A stretch of 64,000 nt of DNA from Meiothermus ruber DSM 1279 (GCF_000024425.1 NC_013946.1:2480001-2544000), one strand, 5' to 3'; numbered from the stretch's first letter, positions 44,480 through 53,674 are shown. Notes: generated by a model not told the origin, from the letters alone. A program made the numbers and translations.

Positions 44480-45097
44480 TTAGCGCGTAACGGTATCGGA
44501 AATCTTGGCCTTATCCCCCAGACGGCGCTCGTTGCCTGCTTGCAGACGCTTGATGTTCTCGCGGTGCGTCCAGAAGACCAGCCCGGCCAGCAGCACCACC
44601 GTCAGGATCTCCCACATGGGCCGGCCCAGGGCTACAGCAACCACCGCTGCGGTAAGGGCGCCGATCATGCTGCCTGCCGAGACGAAGCGGGTAAGCCCCA
44701 TGGTCGCCACGCCCACCGGAAATGTGAGGAGGGCCAGCAGGGGATCCAGGAACAGCAGGGTGCCAAAGCTGGTCGCCACCCCCTTACCCCCGGTGAAGCG
44801 CAGGAAAACCGAGTAGTTGTGGCCCAGCACCGCCGCCAGCGCCACCCCGCCCAGCAAATAGCCTTCGATGCCCACCAGCCGGGCCAGCCACACCGCAATT
44901 CCACCTTTGAGCACGTCAAAAGCCGCCACCACCAGCGCCGGGCCCGCCCCCAGGGTGCGCAGGATGTTGGTAGCACCGGTATTCCCGGAACCCACCTTCT
45001 GGATGTCCACCCCATAGTAGCGGGCCACCCAAGCCCCCGCGGGGATCGCGCCAAACAAGTAAGCTAGCAACAAAACAAGCCAGGTTGTCCAGTCCAC
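44480..45097 (-). CDS. plsY: Acyl-phosphate:glycerol-3-phosphate acyltransferase
   Basis: A 205-residue integral membrane enzyme. The three PlsY motifs are present: [16 protein letters not shown] (near residue 36), KGGIAVWLA, and [14 protein letters not shown] (near 100). It acylates glycerol 3-phosphate with acyl-phosphate, the first step of phospholipid synthesis in most bacteria. The length is normal. Confidence 0.95.
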   Translation of the reverse strand: MDWTTWLVLLLAYLFGAIPAGAWVARYYGVDIQKVGSGNTGATNILRTLGAGPALVVAAFDVLKGGIAVWLARLVGIEGYLLGGVALAAVLGHNYSVFLRFTGGKGVATSFGTLLFLDPLLALLTFPVGVATMGLTRFVSAGSMIGALTAAVVAVALGRPMWEILTVVLLAGLVFWTHRENIKRLQAGNERRLGDKAKISDTVTR

Positions 45098-45165
45098 TGG
45101 GGCATTTTATACCCAACAGCCCGTGGCCCAAAGGCCCGTCTGGGAACTGCACCTGGAACCAGCGC

Positions 45166-45759
45166 TCAGTCGCTAAAGCGTTCCTCTTTCCAGGGGTCGC
45201 CCCGGCGATGGTAGCCGTTCACCTCCCAGAAGCCCAGTTCCTCCTTATCCAGAAACTCCAAACCCCGCACCCACTTGGCGCTCTTCCAGGCGTACAGGTG
45301 CGGCACCACCAGGCGCAAAGGGCCGCCGTGGTCCCGCGGGAGGGGCTGGCCAAACAGGGTGTGGGCCAGGATATTCTCCGCGCGCAAAAAGTCCTCGAGG
45401 CTGAGGTTGGTGGTGTAGCCCCCGTAGCAGTGCACCAGCACCGCCCTGGCCTGCGGCTTGAGTTGAACCTGCTGCATTAGGTCGAGCACCCGGACGCCAC
45501 TCCACTGTACGTCCAGCTTGCTCCAGCGGGTCACGCAGTGAAAGTCGGCGGTCAGGTCGGACTGGGGCAGGGCCATCAGATCGGCCCAGCTCAGGGTTCT
45601 GGGCTCCTCAACCTGGCCTTTGATTTCAAATTGCAGCTCTTCTGGGCGCACGGTGGGGGTGGGACCGTAGGTGAGCACCGGGAATTTTTCGGTGAGCACC
45701 TGGCCGGGAGGCACCCGGTGCTGATCCACTACCCTGGGCTTGAAGAAGTTACCGAACAT
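45166..45759 (-). CDS. Cytoplasmic sulfite-oxidase-like Mo-cofactor oxidoreductase
   Basis: A 197-residue protein with the molybdopterin fold of the YedY/sulfite-oxidase family. The Mo-ligand Cys lies in DFHCVTRWSK (near residue 75), followed by VQWSGVRVLDL and later LPRDHGGPLRLVVPHLYAWK. It lacks a Tat signal, unlike MsrP, and has no partner membrane subunit nearby. The true substrate is unknown. Removal of sulfite from the SuyAB reaction is conceivable but unsupported, as it lies 8 kb from that operon. Confidence 0.85.
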   Translation of the reverse strand: MFGNFFKPRVVDQHRVPPGQVLTEKFPVLTYGPTPTVRPEELQFEIKGQVEEPRTLSWADLMALPQSDLTADFHCVTRWSKLDVQWSGVRVLDLMQQVQLKPQARAVLVHCYGGYTTNLSLEDFLRAENILAHTLFGQPLPRDHGGPLRLVVPHLYAWKSAKWVRGLEFLDKEELGFWEVNGYHRRGDPWKEERFSD

Positions 45760-45812
45760 GGCTCTAGCCTAGCTGGGCTCGAGCCCCAGCCCCGTAAGCA
45801 AACGTACAATGC

Positions 45813-46145
45813 CTAGCGGGAGCGGTAGCGAATCACCTCGACCTTTTCCATGGTGATTAGGCCTTCCTGCACCATCTGGTCGAGGGTAGGCAAAAAGCCC
45901 TGTATTTTCTCTTCGCTGTCTACAATTTCGATGCAGATGGGCAGGTCTTCGGATAGCTGGAGGATTTTAGCGGTGTGGATGCGGGAGTGGGCTCCAAAGC
46001 CCATGAAGCCCCGGAACACGGTGGCACCGGCCAGGCCGGCTTTTTTGGCCTCGAGCACAATCGCTTCGTAGAGGGGCCGCCCCTGCCACTTGTCCGACTC
46101 GCCCAGAAAAATGCGCACCAGTTTGGCTTCGCCCTGCAGTTTCAT
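45813..46145 (-). CDS. DUF190 family protein
   Basis: A 110-residue PII-like fold protein of the DUF190 family (AKLVRIFLGESDKWQGRPLYEAIV, GATVFRGFMGFGAHSRIHTAK, LPICIEIVDSEEKI). These proteins commonly accompany crcB and may sense or regulate fluoride or ion transport. The ATG at 46145 overlaps the crcB stop (ATGA) and has GGGAGG upstream. Confidence 0.92.
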   Translation of the reverse strand: MKLQGEAKLVRIFLGESDKWQGRPLYEAIVLEAKKAGLAGATVFRGFMGFGAHSRIHTAKILQLSEDLPICIEIVDSEEKIQGFLPTLDQMVQEGLITMEKVEVIRYRSR

Positions 46146-46516
46146 ACCCACCTCCCGGCCCAGCGGTAGGCCAGCCAGACCAAGACAAACCCCAGCACCA
46201 CACTGCCAGCCACATATAAAAAGGCTTTGAGCCACTCCCCCTGCTGCACCAGGGTCAGGGTCTCCCAGCTAAAGGTGGAGAAGGTGGTGTAGCCGCCCAG
46301 CACCCCCACCGCCAGAAAAAGCCGCCACTCCGGGCTCAGGGCCCCCTCGAGGCTCAGGCGCAGCACCAGCCCAATCAGAAGGCTGCCGGTGATGTTAATC
46401 AAAAAAGTGCTCCAGGGAAACCCCGGCCCCAAGAGGCCCTGCACCCAGGCCCCCAGCCCATAGCGCAGCATGGCCCCGATGGCCCCGCCCAGCATGACCA
46501 GCAGATAGCGTTCCAC
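46142..46516 (-). CDS. crcB: CrcB/Fluc fluoride channel
   Basis: A 124-residue four-helix membrane protein: MLGGAIGAMLRYGLGAWV, then FPWSTFLINITGSLLIGLV, and GVLGGYTTFSTFSWET, the classical Fluc signatures with the conserved Asn and Phe pore residues. It exports fluoride as a dual-topology dimer. The GTG at 46516 is chosen to give the normal length and has GATACT 7 nt upstream. I saw no fluoride riboswitch in the 80-bp gap. Confidence 0.93.
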   Translation of the reverse strand: MERYLLVMLGGAIGAMLRYGLGAWVQGLLGPGFPWSTFLINITGSLLIGLVLRLSLEGALSPEWRLFLAVGVLGGYTTFSTFSWETLTLVQQGEWLKAFLYVAGSVVLGFVLVWLAYRWAGRWV

Positions 46517-46596
46517 CCTGCACAGTATCTTGTCTAAAGCCCGGCTTAATCCAGTCCCCTGTGGTGCTCTCAGGAAGTAAGGGGTAGACTTTTGGG

Positions 46597-47103
46597 ATGA
46601 GATTCCTGGGCTTTTCATTAGTTGTATTGCTGCTGGTGGGCTGTGCGCCCCAGCCTGGAATTGGCGAAAAAGAGCGCCGTGAATGGGGCCTGCAGCCCAT
46701 CATCAGCGGGTTTGCCCCCGACCGGGGCGAGGGCGGCAAGTACAAACTGCGCGAGCGGGTGTTTTTTAGCTTTACCCTGAGCCAGCCGGGCTACGTGACC
46801 CTGGTGACCATGGACAGCGACGGAACGACGGTGGTGCTCGAGCGCAACGTGCAGTTGCCGGCAGGCCGCCATACCTTCCCCCTAGCCACCGACCGCAACG
46901 CCCAGGGCCAGGCCGCCTACCTGGTGGTGCCGCCCCTGGGGCCTTCGCGCTTCCGGCTGCTGTATACCGATGTGCCGGCCACCAACCGGGAGCTTTTCCG
47001 GGGCAAGCTCAGCAACGATGAATTCAACCGGCACACCCAGGCCTACCTGAGCGCTGCCACGGTGCGCGACGTGGCCGAAACCTGGATGGAGGCGGTGCAA
47101 TGA
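46597..47103 (+). CDS. DUF4384-like lipoprotein
   Basis: A 168-residue lipoprotein with lipobox LLVGC (Cys at residue 16). The body (FFSFTLSQPGYVTLVTMDSDG, YLVVPPLGPSRFRLLYTD) resembles DUF4384 beta-sandwich proteins. TAGACT lies 6 nt before the ATG, so the transcript is probably leaderless. Its stop overlaps the next gene (ATGA), another lipoprotein. Confidence 0.75.
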   Translation: MRFLGFSLVVLLLVGCAPQPGIGEKERREWGLQPIISGFAPDRGEGGKYKLRERVFFSFTLSQPGYVTLVTMDSDGTTVVLERNVQLPAGRHTFPLATDRNAQGQAAYLVVPPLGPSRFRLLYTDVPATNRELFRGKLSNDEFNRHTQAYLSAATVRDVAETWMEAVQ

Positions 47104-48314
47104 GATGGTGGCCCATAGCCCTGACCGGTGTGCTGGGGCTGACAGCCTGCACCCCGCCGGGCCCCCAGACCCAGGTCTGCACACCCGTCACCGATACCGG
47201 CACCGTGACCGGCAGCTTTACGCCGGTGGCGACGCTCAAGGTGCTCGACCCCGACAAAACCGAGGTGGCCCCCGGCCAGGTGGTGGTGACCGACAGCACC
47301 TTCAGTGCAAGCGCCGGGGACGTGCTTGTAAGTAATTGCAACGACGGCCTGCTACAGAAGGTCAAGAGCGTCTCCGCCCAGTTTGTGGGGGGGAACGGGG
47401 TCTCCAGCCAGGCGGTGCGGAAAGTTTACATTCAGACCGAGGAAGCGAGCCTCGAGGACGCCATTGCCTCGGGCGAGGTAACCCTCGAGACCGACCTCAC
47501 CATCGGCGAGGCCAGCCTGGTGCAGGCCCTGGATGGCGTGAGCGTACAGGACTTCACCGGGCGCATCAACCTGACCAACGTCAAGTTCGATATTCCGGGC
47601 GTGCCCGGCGGGAGCATCACCCTCAACGGCTCTATCGAGCAGACCCTCAAACCCAGCTTCAACCTCAAGTTCAGCAACGGCAGCGTGGAGGTGTTCAGGG
47701 CCGGCCTGAGCGGCACGCTCAAGTCCTCCATTACCGCCACCATCCAGGCCAACGCCAGCTACAGCCCCTTTAGCCTAAGCAAGGAGCTGGCCTCCTGGAA
47801 CATCAAACGGGCCTTTCTGGTGGGCAGCGTGCCGGTGGTGGTGGTCTTGCAGCCCAAGCTAATCGCCGGGGTGAGCAGCAACGCCGGGGGCAAGGTGACG
47901 GTCTCGGTGGGCATTGCCCCCACCTTTACCACCAACCTCCAGCTCGACTACAACCGCAACCGCACCACCAACGGGGGATGGAACAATACCTTTACCGCCA
48001 ACTTTGCCCTCAACCCCACCTTCAACTACTCGGTTCCGGTACAGGGCACGGGCAATGCCTTCGCGGGGCTGGCTATGGACATCAAGTTCTATGGGGTGGC
48101 CGGGCCCAGCCTCGAGACCAAGCCTTTCATCAACCTGACCCTGAACGGCAACAACGGCACCGCCGGACTCAAAACCGGCATCAACGGCCAGAGCAAGGTC
48201 GAGGCTGGCTTCAAGGTGCTGGGCAAGGGGCTCGAGACCAGCTACAACGGGCCCAGCATCGAGCAGGCCCGCACCTTTAGCTGCCAGGCCCCCAGCACCT
48301 GCACTGCCAACTGA
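47100..48314 (+). CDS. Hypothetical beta-rich lipoprotein
   Basis: A 404-residue protein with lipobox LTAC (Cys at residue 17). The remainder is Ser/Thr/Asn/Gly-rich beta strands without a family I recognise (long runs such as VSVGIAPTFTTNLQLDY and PFINLTLNGNNGT). Cysteines near 27, 80 and the C-terminus (FSCQAPSTC) could form disulfides. It is coupled to the preceding lipoprotein gene, so both may be part of one envelope structure. Confidence 0.75.
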   Translation: MRWWPIALTGVLGLTACTPPGPQTQVCTPVTDTGTVTGSFTPVATLKVLDPDKTEVAPGQVVVTDSTFSASAGDVLVSNCNDGLLQKVKSVSAQFVGGNGVSSQAVRKVYIQTEEASLEDAIASGEVTLETDLTIGEASLVQALDGVSVQDFTGRINLTNVKFDIPGVPGGSITLNGSIEQTLKPSFNLKFSNGSVEVFRAGLSGTLKSSITATIQANASYSPFSLSKELASWNIKRAFLVGSVPVVVVLQPKLIAGVSSNAGGKVTVSVGIAPTFTTNLQLDYNRNRTTNGGWNNTFTANFALNPTFNYSVPVQGTGNAFAGLAMDIKFYGVAGPSLETKPFINLTLNGNNGTAGLKTGINGQSKVEAGFKVLGKGLETSYNGPSIEQARTFSCQAPSTCTAN

Positions 48315-48448
48315 GTACGCCATGGGAAGCTGCGCCCCCTGGCTCATCGTAGTAAATTTGCCCTTCCTGCGGGGAGTCTTGGGGTGAGGAAAATCCAGCA
48401 GGGGTAAGGCCGGTTGAACTTTGGGCCAGTAGGCCCCAAAATACCCAG

Positions 48449-49600
48449 GTGTTCGAGTTTGCCATCACCGCCCAGTCCGGCCGGGCCCGCACTGGGCTTT
48501 TTCACACCCCCCACGGCCTGGTGCAAACCCCTTTGTTCATGCCGGTTGGCACCCAGGGCAGCGTCAAGGGCATCAGCCCCCGCGAGCTTAGGGAAATCGG
48601 CTCACAGATCATTCTGGGCAACACCTACCACCTGCTGCTGCGGCCCGGCCCCGAGCGGGTGCGGGCCCTGGGTGGGCTGCATAAATTCGCCGCCTACGAC
48701 GGCCCCTGGCTCACCGACTCGGGCGGTTTTCAGGTGATGAGCCTGGGCGACCTGCGCCAGATCAGCGAGCAGGGCGTGACCTTCCGCAGCCACCTCAACG
48801 GCGACCTGATCGAGCTAACCCCCGAGTACAGCATCCAGGTGCAGGAAGCCCTGGGGGCCGATATCATCATGGCCTTCGACGAGTGCCCCCCCTACCCGGC
48901 CAGCCCGGAGTACCTCAAGGCCTCCATCGAACGCACCCTGCGCTGGCTCGAGCGCTGCCTTAAGGCCAAAACCCGGCCCGACCAGGCCCTGTTTGCCATT
49001 GCCCAGGGCGGGATTGACCTGGCCCTGCGTAAAGCCAGCGCCGAGGCCACAGCGGCCTTCGATACCCCCGGTCTGGCCATTGGCGGCCTGGCCGTGGGGG
49101 AACCCAAGGAGGGCATGTACCCGGCGGTGGAGCTTTCCACCCGGCTGCTGCCCGAGTCCAAACCCCGCTACCTGATGGGGGTGGGCCACCCCGAGGATCT
49201 GGTGGCCTCGGTGGCCCTGGGGGTGGATATGTTCGACTGCGTCTACCCCACCCGCACCGGGCGCTTTGGCTATGCCCTGGTGACCGAGGGGCGGCTCAAC
49301 CTCAAGCTCTCGCGCTACCTCGACGACCCCCGCCCCATCGACCCCACCTGCGACTGCTACGCCTGCACCCACTACAGCCGGGCCTACCTGGCCCACTTGG
49401 TGCGGGCCGAGGAGATGCTGGCCCCCCGCATGATCTCGCTGCACAACCTGCGCTACCTGCACCGCCTGATGGAAAGCGCCCGAAAGGCCATCCAGTCCGG
49501 CAACTACGGCGAGTTTGCTAAGGACTTCGCCGGCCAACGCTTTGGGCAGCAGATTCCCGCGTGGTTTACCAGGGCCCTCGAGGAAGGTGGCCACTGGTAG
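48449..49600 (+). CDS. tgt: tRNA-guanine transglycosylase
   Basis: A 383-residue queuosine-pathway enzyme that swaps guanine-34 for preQ1 in tRNAs with GUN anticodons. Motifs are ILGNTYHLLLRPG, LTDSGGFQVMSL with the first catalytic Asp, GLAIGGLAVGEPKEGM, DMFDCVYPTRTGRFG with the second Asp, and zinc ligands in CDCYACTHYSRAYLAHL. The start is GTG at 48449. The 134-bp gap upstream holds an imperfect TTGGGCC/GGCCCCAA hairpin of unclear role. Confidence 0.96.
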   Translation: MFEFAITAQSGRARTGLFHTPHGLVQTPLFMPVGTQGSVKGISPRELREIGSQIILGNTYHLLLRPGPERVRALGGLHKFAAYDGPWLTDSGGFQVMSLGDLRQISEQGVTFRSHLNGDLIELTPEYSIQVQEALGADIIMAFDECPPYPASPEYLKASIERTLRWLERCLKAKTRPDQALFAIAQGGIDLALRKASAEATAAFDTPGLAIGGLAVGEPKEGMYPAVELSTRLLPESKPRYLMGVGHPEDLVASVALGVDMFDCVYPTRTGRFGYALVTEGRLNLKLSRYLDDPRPIDPTCDCYACTHYSRAYLAHLVRAEEMLAPRMISLHNLRYLHRLMESARKAIQSGNYGEFAKDFAGQRFGQQIPAWFTRALEEGGHW

Positions 49601-49605
49601 TAGCC

Positions 49606-50742
49606 TCAACCCTCCTGGTAAAAACGACTATTCAGGTAGTAGTCGTTGTATAGGATTTTGAAAAAGGCCACCAGGGGCACGGCCAGTAAAGCCCCCGCCA
49701 CCCCAAACAGCGAGCCCCCGATCAGCACCGCAGCAATGCCGGTCACCGGGTGCAGGCTGGTGGTACGGCCCATAATGATCGGCCAGACCACCCCCTGGAT
49801 CTGGTTGCAAACCCACAGCACCAGGGCCACCACCGCAAAAGCCAGCCAGCCCAGCGGTAAAGCCAGCAACAAGGCCGGTATGGCCGAGATGATCACCCCC
49901 AGCACCGGCACAAAGCTAAAAATAAAGGCCAGAAATCCCAAAGACATGGCCTGGGTCAGCACCCCCACCCCAAACCCCTGAAAAGCCCCGAACGACAGGT
50001 ACATGGCCAGGCTGATGAGCACCCCGTTGAACAAAGCGCCCAGCAGGGTACCCCGCACATAGCCCCCAAAGGCTGCATCGGCTTTTTGGGCCAGTTCCTG
50101 CACCTTGGGCTGGTAGGGCAACGGAACCGCGCGGAACAGCGCCGCCCCCACGCGGGGCAGGTCGTAGAGCAGGTAGATCGAGATGGTAATGACCGTCAAA
50201 AGCTGGAAGGCGCCGCCCAGAAGCCCTGTGAAAAAACCCAGCAGGTTGCCCCCCTGTGCCAGCAGGCTCTGCAAGCCGCGCAGCAGGGTCTGGGTGAAGG
50301 CTTGTAGCAGGGTTTGCAGGTTGAGGGTGGCCTGGTTGAGGGCCTCGAGCAAAACCGGCGGCAGCTCGATGCGCCCGATCTGCTCTGGCAGGCCCCGCGC
50401 CCAACCCACCAGGGGCTCTACCAGGCTGGGCAGATTGTTGACAAAGCGGGCGAGCTGCGTTGTCATACCGGCCAGCAGCACCGTGGCCAGCCCCAGGAAA
50501 AAGAGCAGGCCCACGAACACCACCACCACACCCAAGGCCCGCGTCAGACGCCGTTGCTCAAACCAGCGCACCACCGGGCTCGCCAGGTAAGAAAATACAA
50601 AGGCCGTCGAAACGATTCCAATGGCGGTGCGCGCGCCGTTCAGCACCCAGCTCAGCAGCCAAAAAACCAGCCCCGCCAGCAGCAAATACACCACAAGGCG
50701 TATCCAAGGGTTCTGCCAGGCCCAGCTCAGGGTTGTGCTCAT
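49606..50742 (-). CDS. AI-2E/PerM-family transporter (first of a tandem pair)
   Basis: A 378-residue membrane protein with about eight helices. The family hallmarks are FVFSYLASPVVRWFEQRRL, the long amphipathic middle (about residues 95-150), ISIYLLYDLPRVG, and the late PIIMGRTTSLHPVTGIAAVLIGGSLFG. The family includes AI-2 exporters and Na+/H+ antiporters, so substrate cannot be assigned. It is a clear paralog of the next gene, 4 bp upstream. Confidence 0.88.
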   Translation of the reverse strand: MSTTLSWAWQNPWIRLVVYLLLAGLVFWLLSWVLNGARTAIGIVSTAFVFSYLASPVVRWFEQRRLTRALGVVVVFVGLLFFLGLATVLLAGMTTQLARFVNNLPSLVEPLVGWARGLPEQIGRIELPPVLLEALNQATLNLQTLLQAFTQTLLRGLQSLLAQGGNLLGFFTGLLGGAFQLLTVITISIYLLYDLPRVGAALFRAVPLPYQPKVQELAQKADAAFGGYVRGTLLGALFNGVLISLAMYLSFGAFQGFGVGVLTQAMSLGFLAFIFSFVPVLGVIISAIPALLLALPLGWLAFAVVALVLWVCNQIQGVVWPIIMGRTTSLHPVTGIAAVLIGGSLFGVAGALLAVPLVAFFKILYNDYYLNSRFYQEG

Positions 50743-50746
50743 ACCT

Positions 50747-51856
50747 TTATCCCTCACGGTAGAACCGGCTGTTCAGATAAAGCTCGGTATAAAGCACCTT
50801 GAAAAAAGCCAGCAGCGGCACCGCCAGCAAGGCCCCTACCAGACCATAGAGGCTCGAGCCCACCAAAATGGCCGCAATTACGCTCACCGGATGCAGGCTG
50901 GTGGCCTGGCCCAGAATGCGCGGGCTCAGGACATGGGCTTCCACCTGGTTGGCCACCACCACCACCCCCAAGACCGCCAGCACCTGCGGCCAACCCACCG
51001 TAAGGGCCAGTAGCATCGCCGGCACCGTGGAAACAATCACCCCTACAAACGGAACCAGATTGAATACCGCTGCCAGAAACCCCAGCGACCCTGCCAGCGG
51101 CACCCCGCATATCCAAAAACCCACCGTCACGATCAGACCTACGCTGATGGCCACCAGAAGCTGTCCCCGGATGTATCCCCCCACCGCCCGATCCAACTTG
51201 GCAGCGATATCGGCCACAAAAGGTTGGTACGGCAAGGGAACCGCCTGGAAGAGGGTCTTGGAGATTTGCGGCAGGTCGTAGAGCAGGTAAATCGAGATGA
51301 TCAGCGCGGCAAAAAGCTGCAACACCCCTCCCACCAGCGAGGCAAAGAAGCCCACCAGGCTCCCTCCCTGGGCCAGCAGCGCGCGCAAACCCTGCAAAAG
51401 GGTCTGGGTAAAGCCCTCGAGCAAGGTCTGCAAACCCTGGGCCGCCTGGGCAAAGGCCCCCTCCAGGGCTGGTGGAAGCTCTACCTGGCCGATGCGCGAG
51501 GGCAGGTTCTCAATCCAGGTGAGCAAGGGGGTCAGGATGCGGGGAAGTTCGGTCACGTAGCGGGCCAGCACATTTACCATTTCGGCGATCAGAAACGAGG
51601 CCAGCCCCAAAAACAGCCCCAGCCCCAGGTATACCAGGAGCACCCCCACAAAGCGCGGCACCTGGCGCTTTTCCAAAGCCCGCACGATGGGCGAGGTTAG
51701 ATAGGCAAAAATAAAAGCCAGCGCCAGCGTAATCAGCGCCCCCCGGGCCCCCCCCAGCACCATCCCCAAAAGCTGGAGAAGCAGGTAAATCGAAACCGCA
51801 TAGACGGCAATCCGCACCCACAACAGCTTCCAGATCTCGGCGAGGTCACGGCGCAT
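50747..51856 (-). CDS. AI-2E/PerM-family transporter (second of a tandem pair)
   Basis: A 369-residue paralog of the previous gene: the same FIFAYLTSPIVRALEKRQV, IIISIYLLYDLPQIS-like and PRILGQATSLHPVSVIAAIL motifs. The ATG at 51856 has TATTGT (51864-51869 on the minus strand) 7 nt upstream, fitting leaderless transcription. The pair arose by tandem duplication and is one operon. Confidence 0.88.
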   Translation of the reverse strand: MRRDLAEIWKLLWVRIAVYAVSIYLLLQLLGMVLGGARGALITLALAFIFAYLTSPIVRALEKRQVPRFVGVLLVYLGLGLFLGLASFLIAEMVNVLARYVTELPRILTPLLTWIENLPSRIGQVELPPALEGAFAQAAQGLQTLLEGFTQTLLQGLRALLAQGGSLVGFFASLVGGVLQLFAALIISIYLLYDLPQISKTLFQAVPLPYQPFVADIAAKLDRAVGGYIRGQLLVAISVGLIVTVGFWICGVPLAGSLGFLAAVFNLVPFVGVIVSTVPAMLLALTVGWPQVLAVLGVVVVANQVEAHVLSPRILGQATSLHPVSVIAAILVGSSLYGLVGALLAVPLLAFFKVLYTELYLNSRFYREG

Positions 51857-51878
51857 GGGGATTACAATACCGCACGGT

Positions 51879-52592
51879 TCAGGGAAGGGCGAACTCGAGC
51901 CGGGCCCTGGCCCGCAGCGCCTCGGGTGTGAGTCCCTGGCCGAAGTACCTGTCTCGATCGGGCTCACCATCCCACAGCTCAAACAAGAGCCGCGCACCTT
52001 CACGGGTGCCTCGCACGGCGGCCTCGGTTCCGCTGTTGCCCACCCGGCCAATCCACTGCCCCTTGTGCACCCTGCTACCCACCTTTAGCCCCGGCGCGAT
52101 CTCGGCAAGGTGGGCGTACACAGTGGTAAAACCGCCTGGATGGCGAATCCAGACCTCGCGCCCCCGCAGTTTGTCCATCTGCTCGGGCCCGGCCCCATTG
52201 GCCACCGCCCGAACCAGGGCCTCAAACTCGGCACGGCTCATTTCTTTGTAGCTGGTCTCGGCCTTAATCACCTCGCCCCCGGCGGCGGCCACCACCCCCA
52301 TGCCATAGCGCACCGGAATACAGGCATCATCACCAGTAAACACAAAACCAGGGTTGGTGCCCTTGCGGTATTCGCGGGGGGCACCGGGCAGGTTGCCATC
52401 GGTTTTGGGCAGGCAGGCGCCGGGCAGGGGCAGCATAAAGCCCCCAGGGCCTTGCTCGAGGCGCTCTTTGAGCTGGGAAATTTCCGATTGCAAAACCGCA
52501 ATCTGCCGGCGGGCACCGGATAGTTGCACGCTCTGCCACAAGGCCAGCAGGGTCACCAGAGCGAGCAGAATCCAGCCGGGCTTGATCGGCAT
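51879..52592 (-). CDS. Degenerate M23 (LytM) peptidase-like membrane-anchored protein
   Basis: A 237-residue protein: N-terminal membrane helix (residues 5-21), a short coiled coil (LQSEISQLKERLEQ), then a LytM-like fold with VVAAAGGEVIKAE, VWIRHPGGFTTVYAHL and KGQWIGRVGNSGT. The zinc ligands of active M23 enzymes are not conserved: the HxxxD site is replaced by RKGTNPGFVF and the HxH strand by LLFELW. It is therefore probably a non-catalytic wall-binding or regulatory protein like inactive EnvC/NlpD members. Confidence 0.78.
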   Translation of the reverse strand: MPIKPGWILLALVTLLALWQSVQLSGARRQIAVLQSEISQLKERLEQGPGGFMLPLPGACLPKTDGNLPGAPREYRKGTNPGFVFTGDDACIPVRYGMGVVAAAGGEVIKAETSYKEMSRAEFEALVRAVANGAGPEQMDKLRGREVWIRHPGGFTTVYAHLAEIAPGLKVGSRVHKGQWIGRVGNSGTEAAVRGTREGARLLFELWDGEPDRDRYFGQGLTPEALRARARLEFALP

Positions 52593-52615
52593 GGGCCTAT
52601 TTTATGCCAAAAGTA

Positions 52616-52641
52616 AAGAGGCACAGCGGGCTGTGCCTCTT
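52616..52641 (-). terminator. Terminator after rpmB
   Basis: Eleven-bp stem AAGAGGCACAG/CTGTGCCTCTT with loop CGGG, 14 bp past the rpmB stop. On the minus strand a T-rich stretch (TTTACTTTTGG) follows. Confidence 0.85.
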
Positions 52642-52654
52642 GATGCTGGATGGC

Positions 52655-52951
52655 CTAGAGCAGGCTTAGCAGACGGGCTTTGATCTGCTTAGCGGTGAGG
52701 CCCTCGAGCTTCATGCCTTTGGCGCGCTCCACCAGCTCGTACACCTTGTGGGCGTGGCTGTTAGCGACGCGGAAGGTGATGGCCTGACCAACAACGGTAA
52801 CGGTCACCTTGCGTAGGTTGGGCTCCTGCCAGCGCTTGGTATAGCCGGTGATCTTCTTACCCACCCCACCTTCGCGTTTGGCCTTACCACGGGTAATGAT
52901 ACTGTAGGCCACTACGGGGCGCTTGCCGCTAATTTCGCAAATCTTCGACAT
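52655..52951 (-). CDS. rpmB: 50S ribosomal protein L28
   Basis: A 98-residue L28 in the long Thermus-type form. It starts MSKICEISGKRPVVAYSI and contains RGKAKREGGVGKKITG and LRKVTVTVVGQAITFRVA, with a C-terminal helix pair (KVYELVERAKGMKLEGL). It is a single gene with its own terminator. An in-frame extension to 53029 is not supported. Confidence 0.95.
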   Translation of the reverse strand: MSKICEISGKRPVVAYSIITRGKAKREGGVGKKITGYTKRWQEPNLRKVTVTVVGQAITFRVANSHAHKVYELVERAKGMKLEGLTAKQIKARLLSLL

Positions 52952-53054
52952 TGCAGGACTCCTAACTGCCAATGCAAGGGGCTGCCCCCTTGCCTCAGGG
53001 CAACAGCAAGGAGTATAGCATACCCTCATGGGAGCGTGCTAGACTTCCAGCGGT

Positions 53055-53543
53055 ATGAATATCGCCACCTGGCTGGTTCCTGCCCTGCTGGTTGCCGATC
53101 AGGCCATCAAACTTGCGGTGCTATGGGCGGTTGGGCCACGTGTGTTCGAAGGCGAGGTAGGCGCGGTTTTTTTGAGCAATTTGTTTTGGGTCGTGGATGC
53201 CACCTTTGTGAAAAATACCGGTGCAGCCTTTGGGATATTCCAGGGTGGGGCCCGCATTTTGGTCTGGATAAGCCTGCTAATAGGCCTTGGCATTCTCGTA
53301 TATCTGAGCCTGCATCACCGCCGAACCCCCCTGTTGCAGCAGTTGGCCTTATCCCTGATTGCCGCAGGGGCCCTGGGCAACGCAATCGATCGACTGGGCC
53401 ACGGCTGGGTGGTCGACTACGTGGACATCAACCGCACGGGGCTGTCTATTTTAGACAATTTCCCCATCTGGAATCTGGCCGACGCATGCGTGGTGGTGGG
53501 GGTGTTTTTACTGTTGCTACCCCAGCGTAAGCGTCGGTACTAG
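53055..53543 (+). CDS. lspA: Signal peptidase II (lipoprotein)
   Basis: A 162-residue four-helix aspartic protease. Catalytic Asp residues lie in GNAIDRLGHGWVVDYVD (near residues 113-129) and IWNLADACVVVG (near 143). FVKNTGAAFGIF is the other conserved box. It cleaves prolipoproteins, such as the two lipoproteins encoded at 46597-48314. The start ATG is 15 nt after a TAGACT-like -10 box. Confidence 0.95.
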   Translation: MNIATWLVPALLVADQAIKLAVLWAVGPRVFEGEVGAVFLSNLFWVVDATFVKNTGAAFGIFQGGARILVWISLLIGLGILVYLSLHHRRTPLLQQLALSLIAAGALGNAIDRLGHGWVVDYVDINRTGLSILDNFPIWNLADACVVVGVFLLLLPQRKRRY

Positions 53544-53674
53544 CCGAGCGCAGACGCTCCGGTTGCGCCGCGGGCGTTCTTTTCTCCATTCAAGGTGGGA
53601 GAACAACGGCCTGGGAAGACCTTAAGGCCACGCACCCTGCGCTTGCCAACCCATCATCGCGGTGTGACTGCGGT

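Noticed and set aside
45166-45759. Mo-cofactor protein as the sulfite oxidase for the SuyAB pathway
   Set aside because: It is 8 kb from the operon, lacks the shared operator and a signal peptide, and its family has varied substrates.
46517-46596. Fluoride riboswitch before crcB
   Set aside because: The gap is only 80 bp, shared with a divergent gene, and I see no crcB-motif pseudoknot.
53544-53674. Terminator between lspA and ftsH
   Set aside because: Only a 5-bp stem (GAGCG/CGCTC) and no convincing T run were found.
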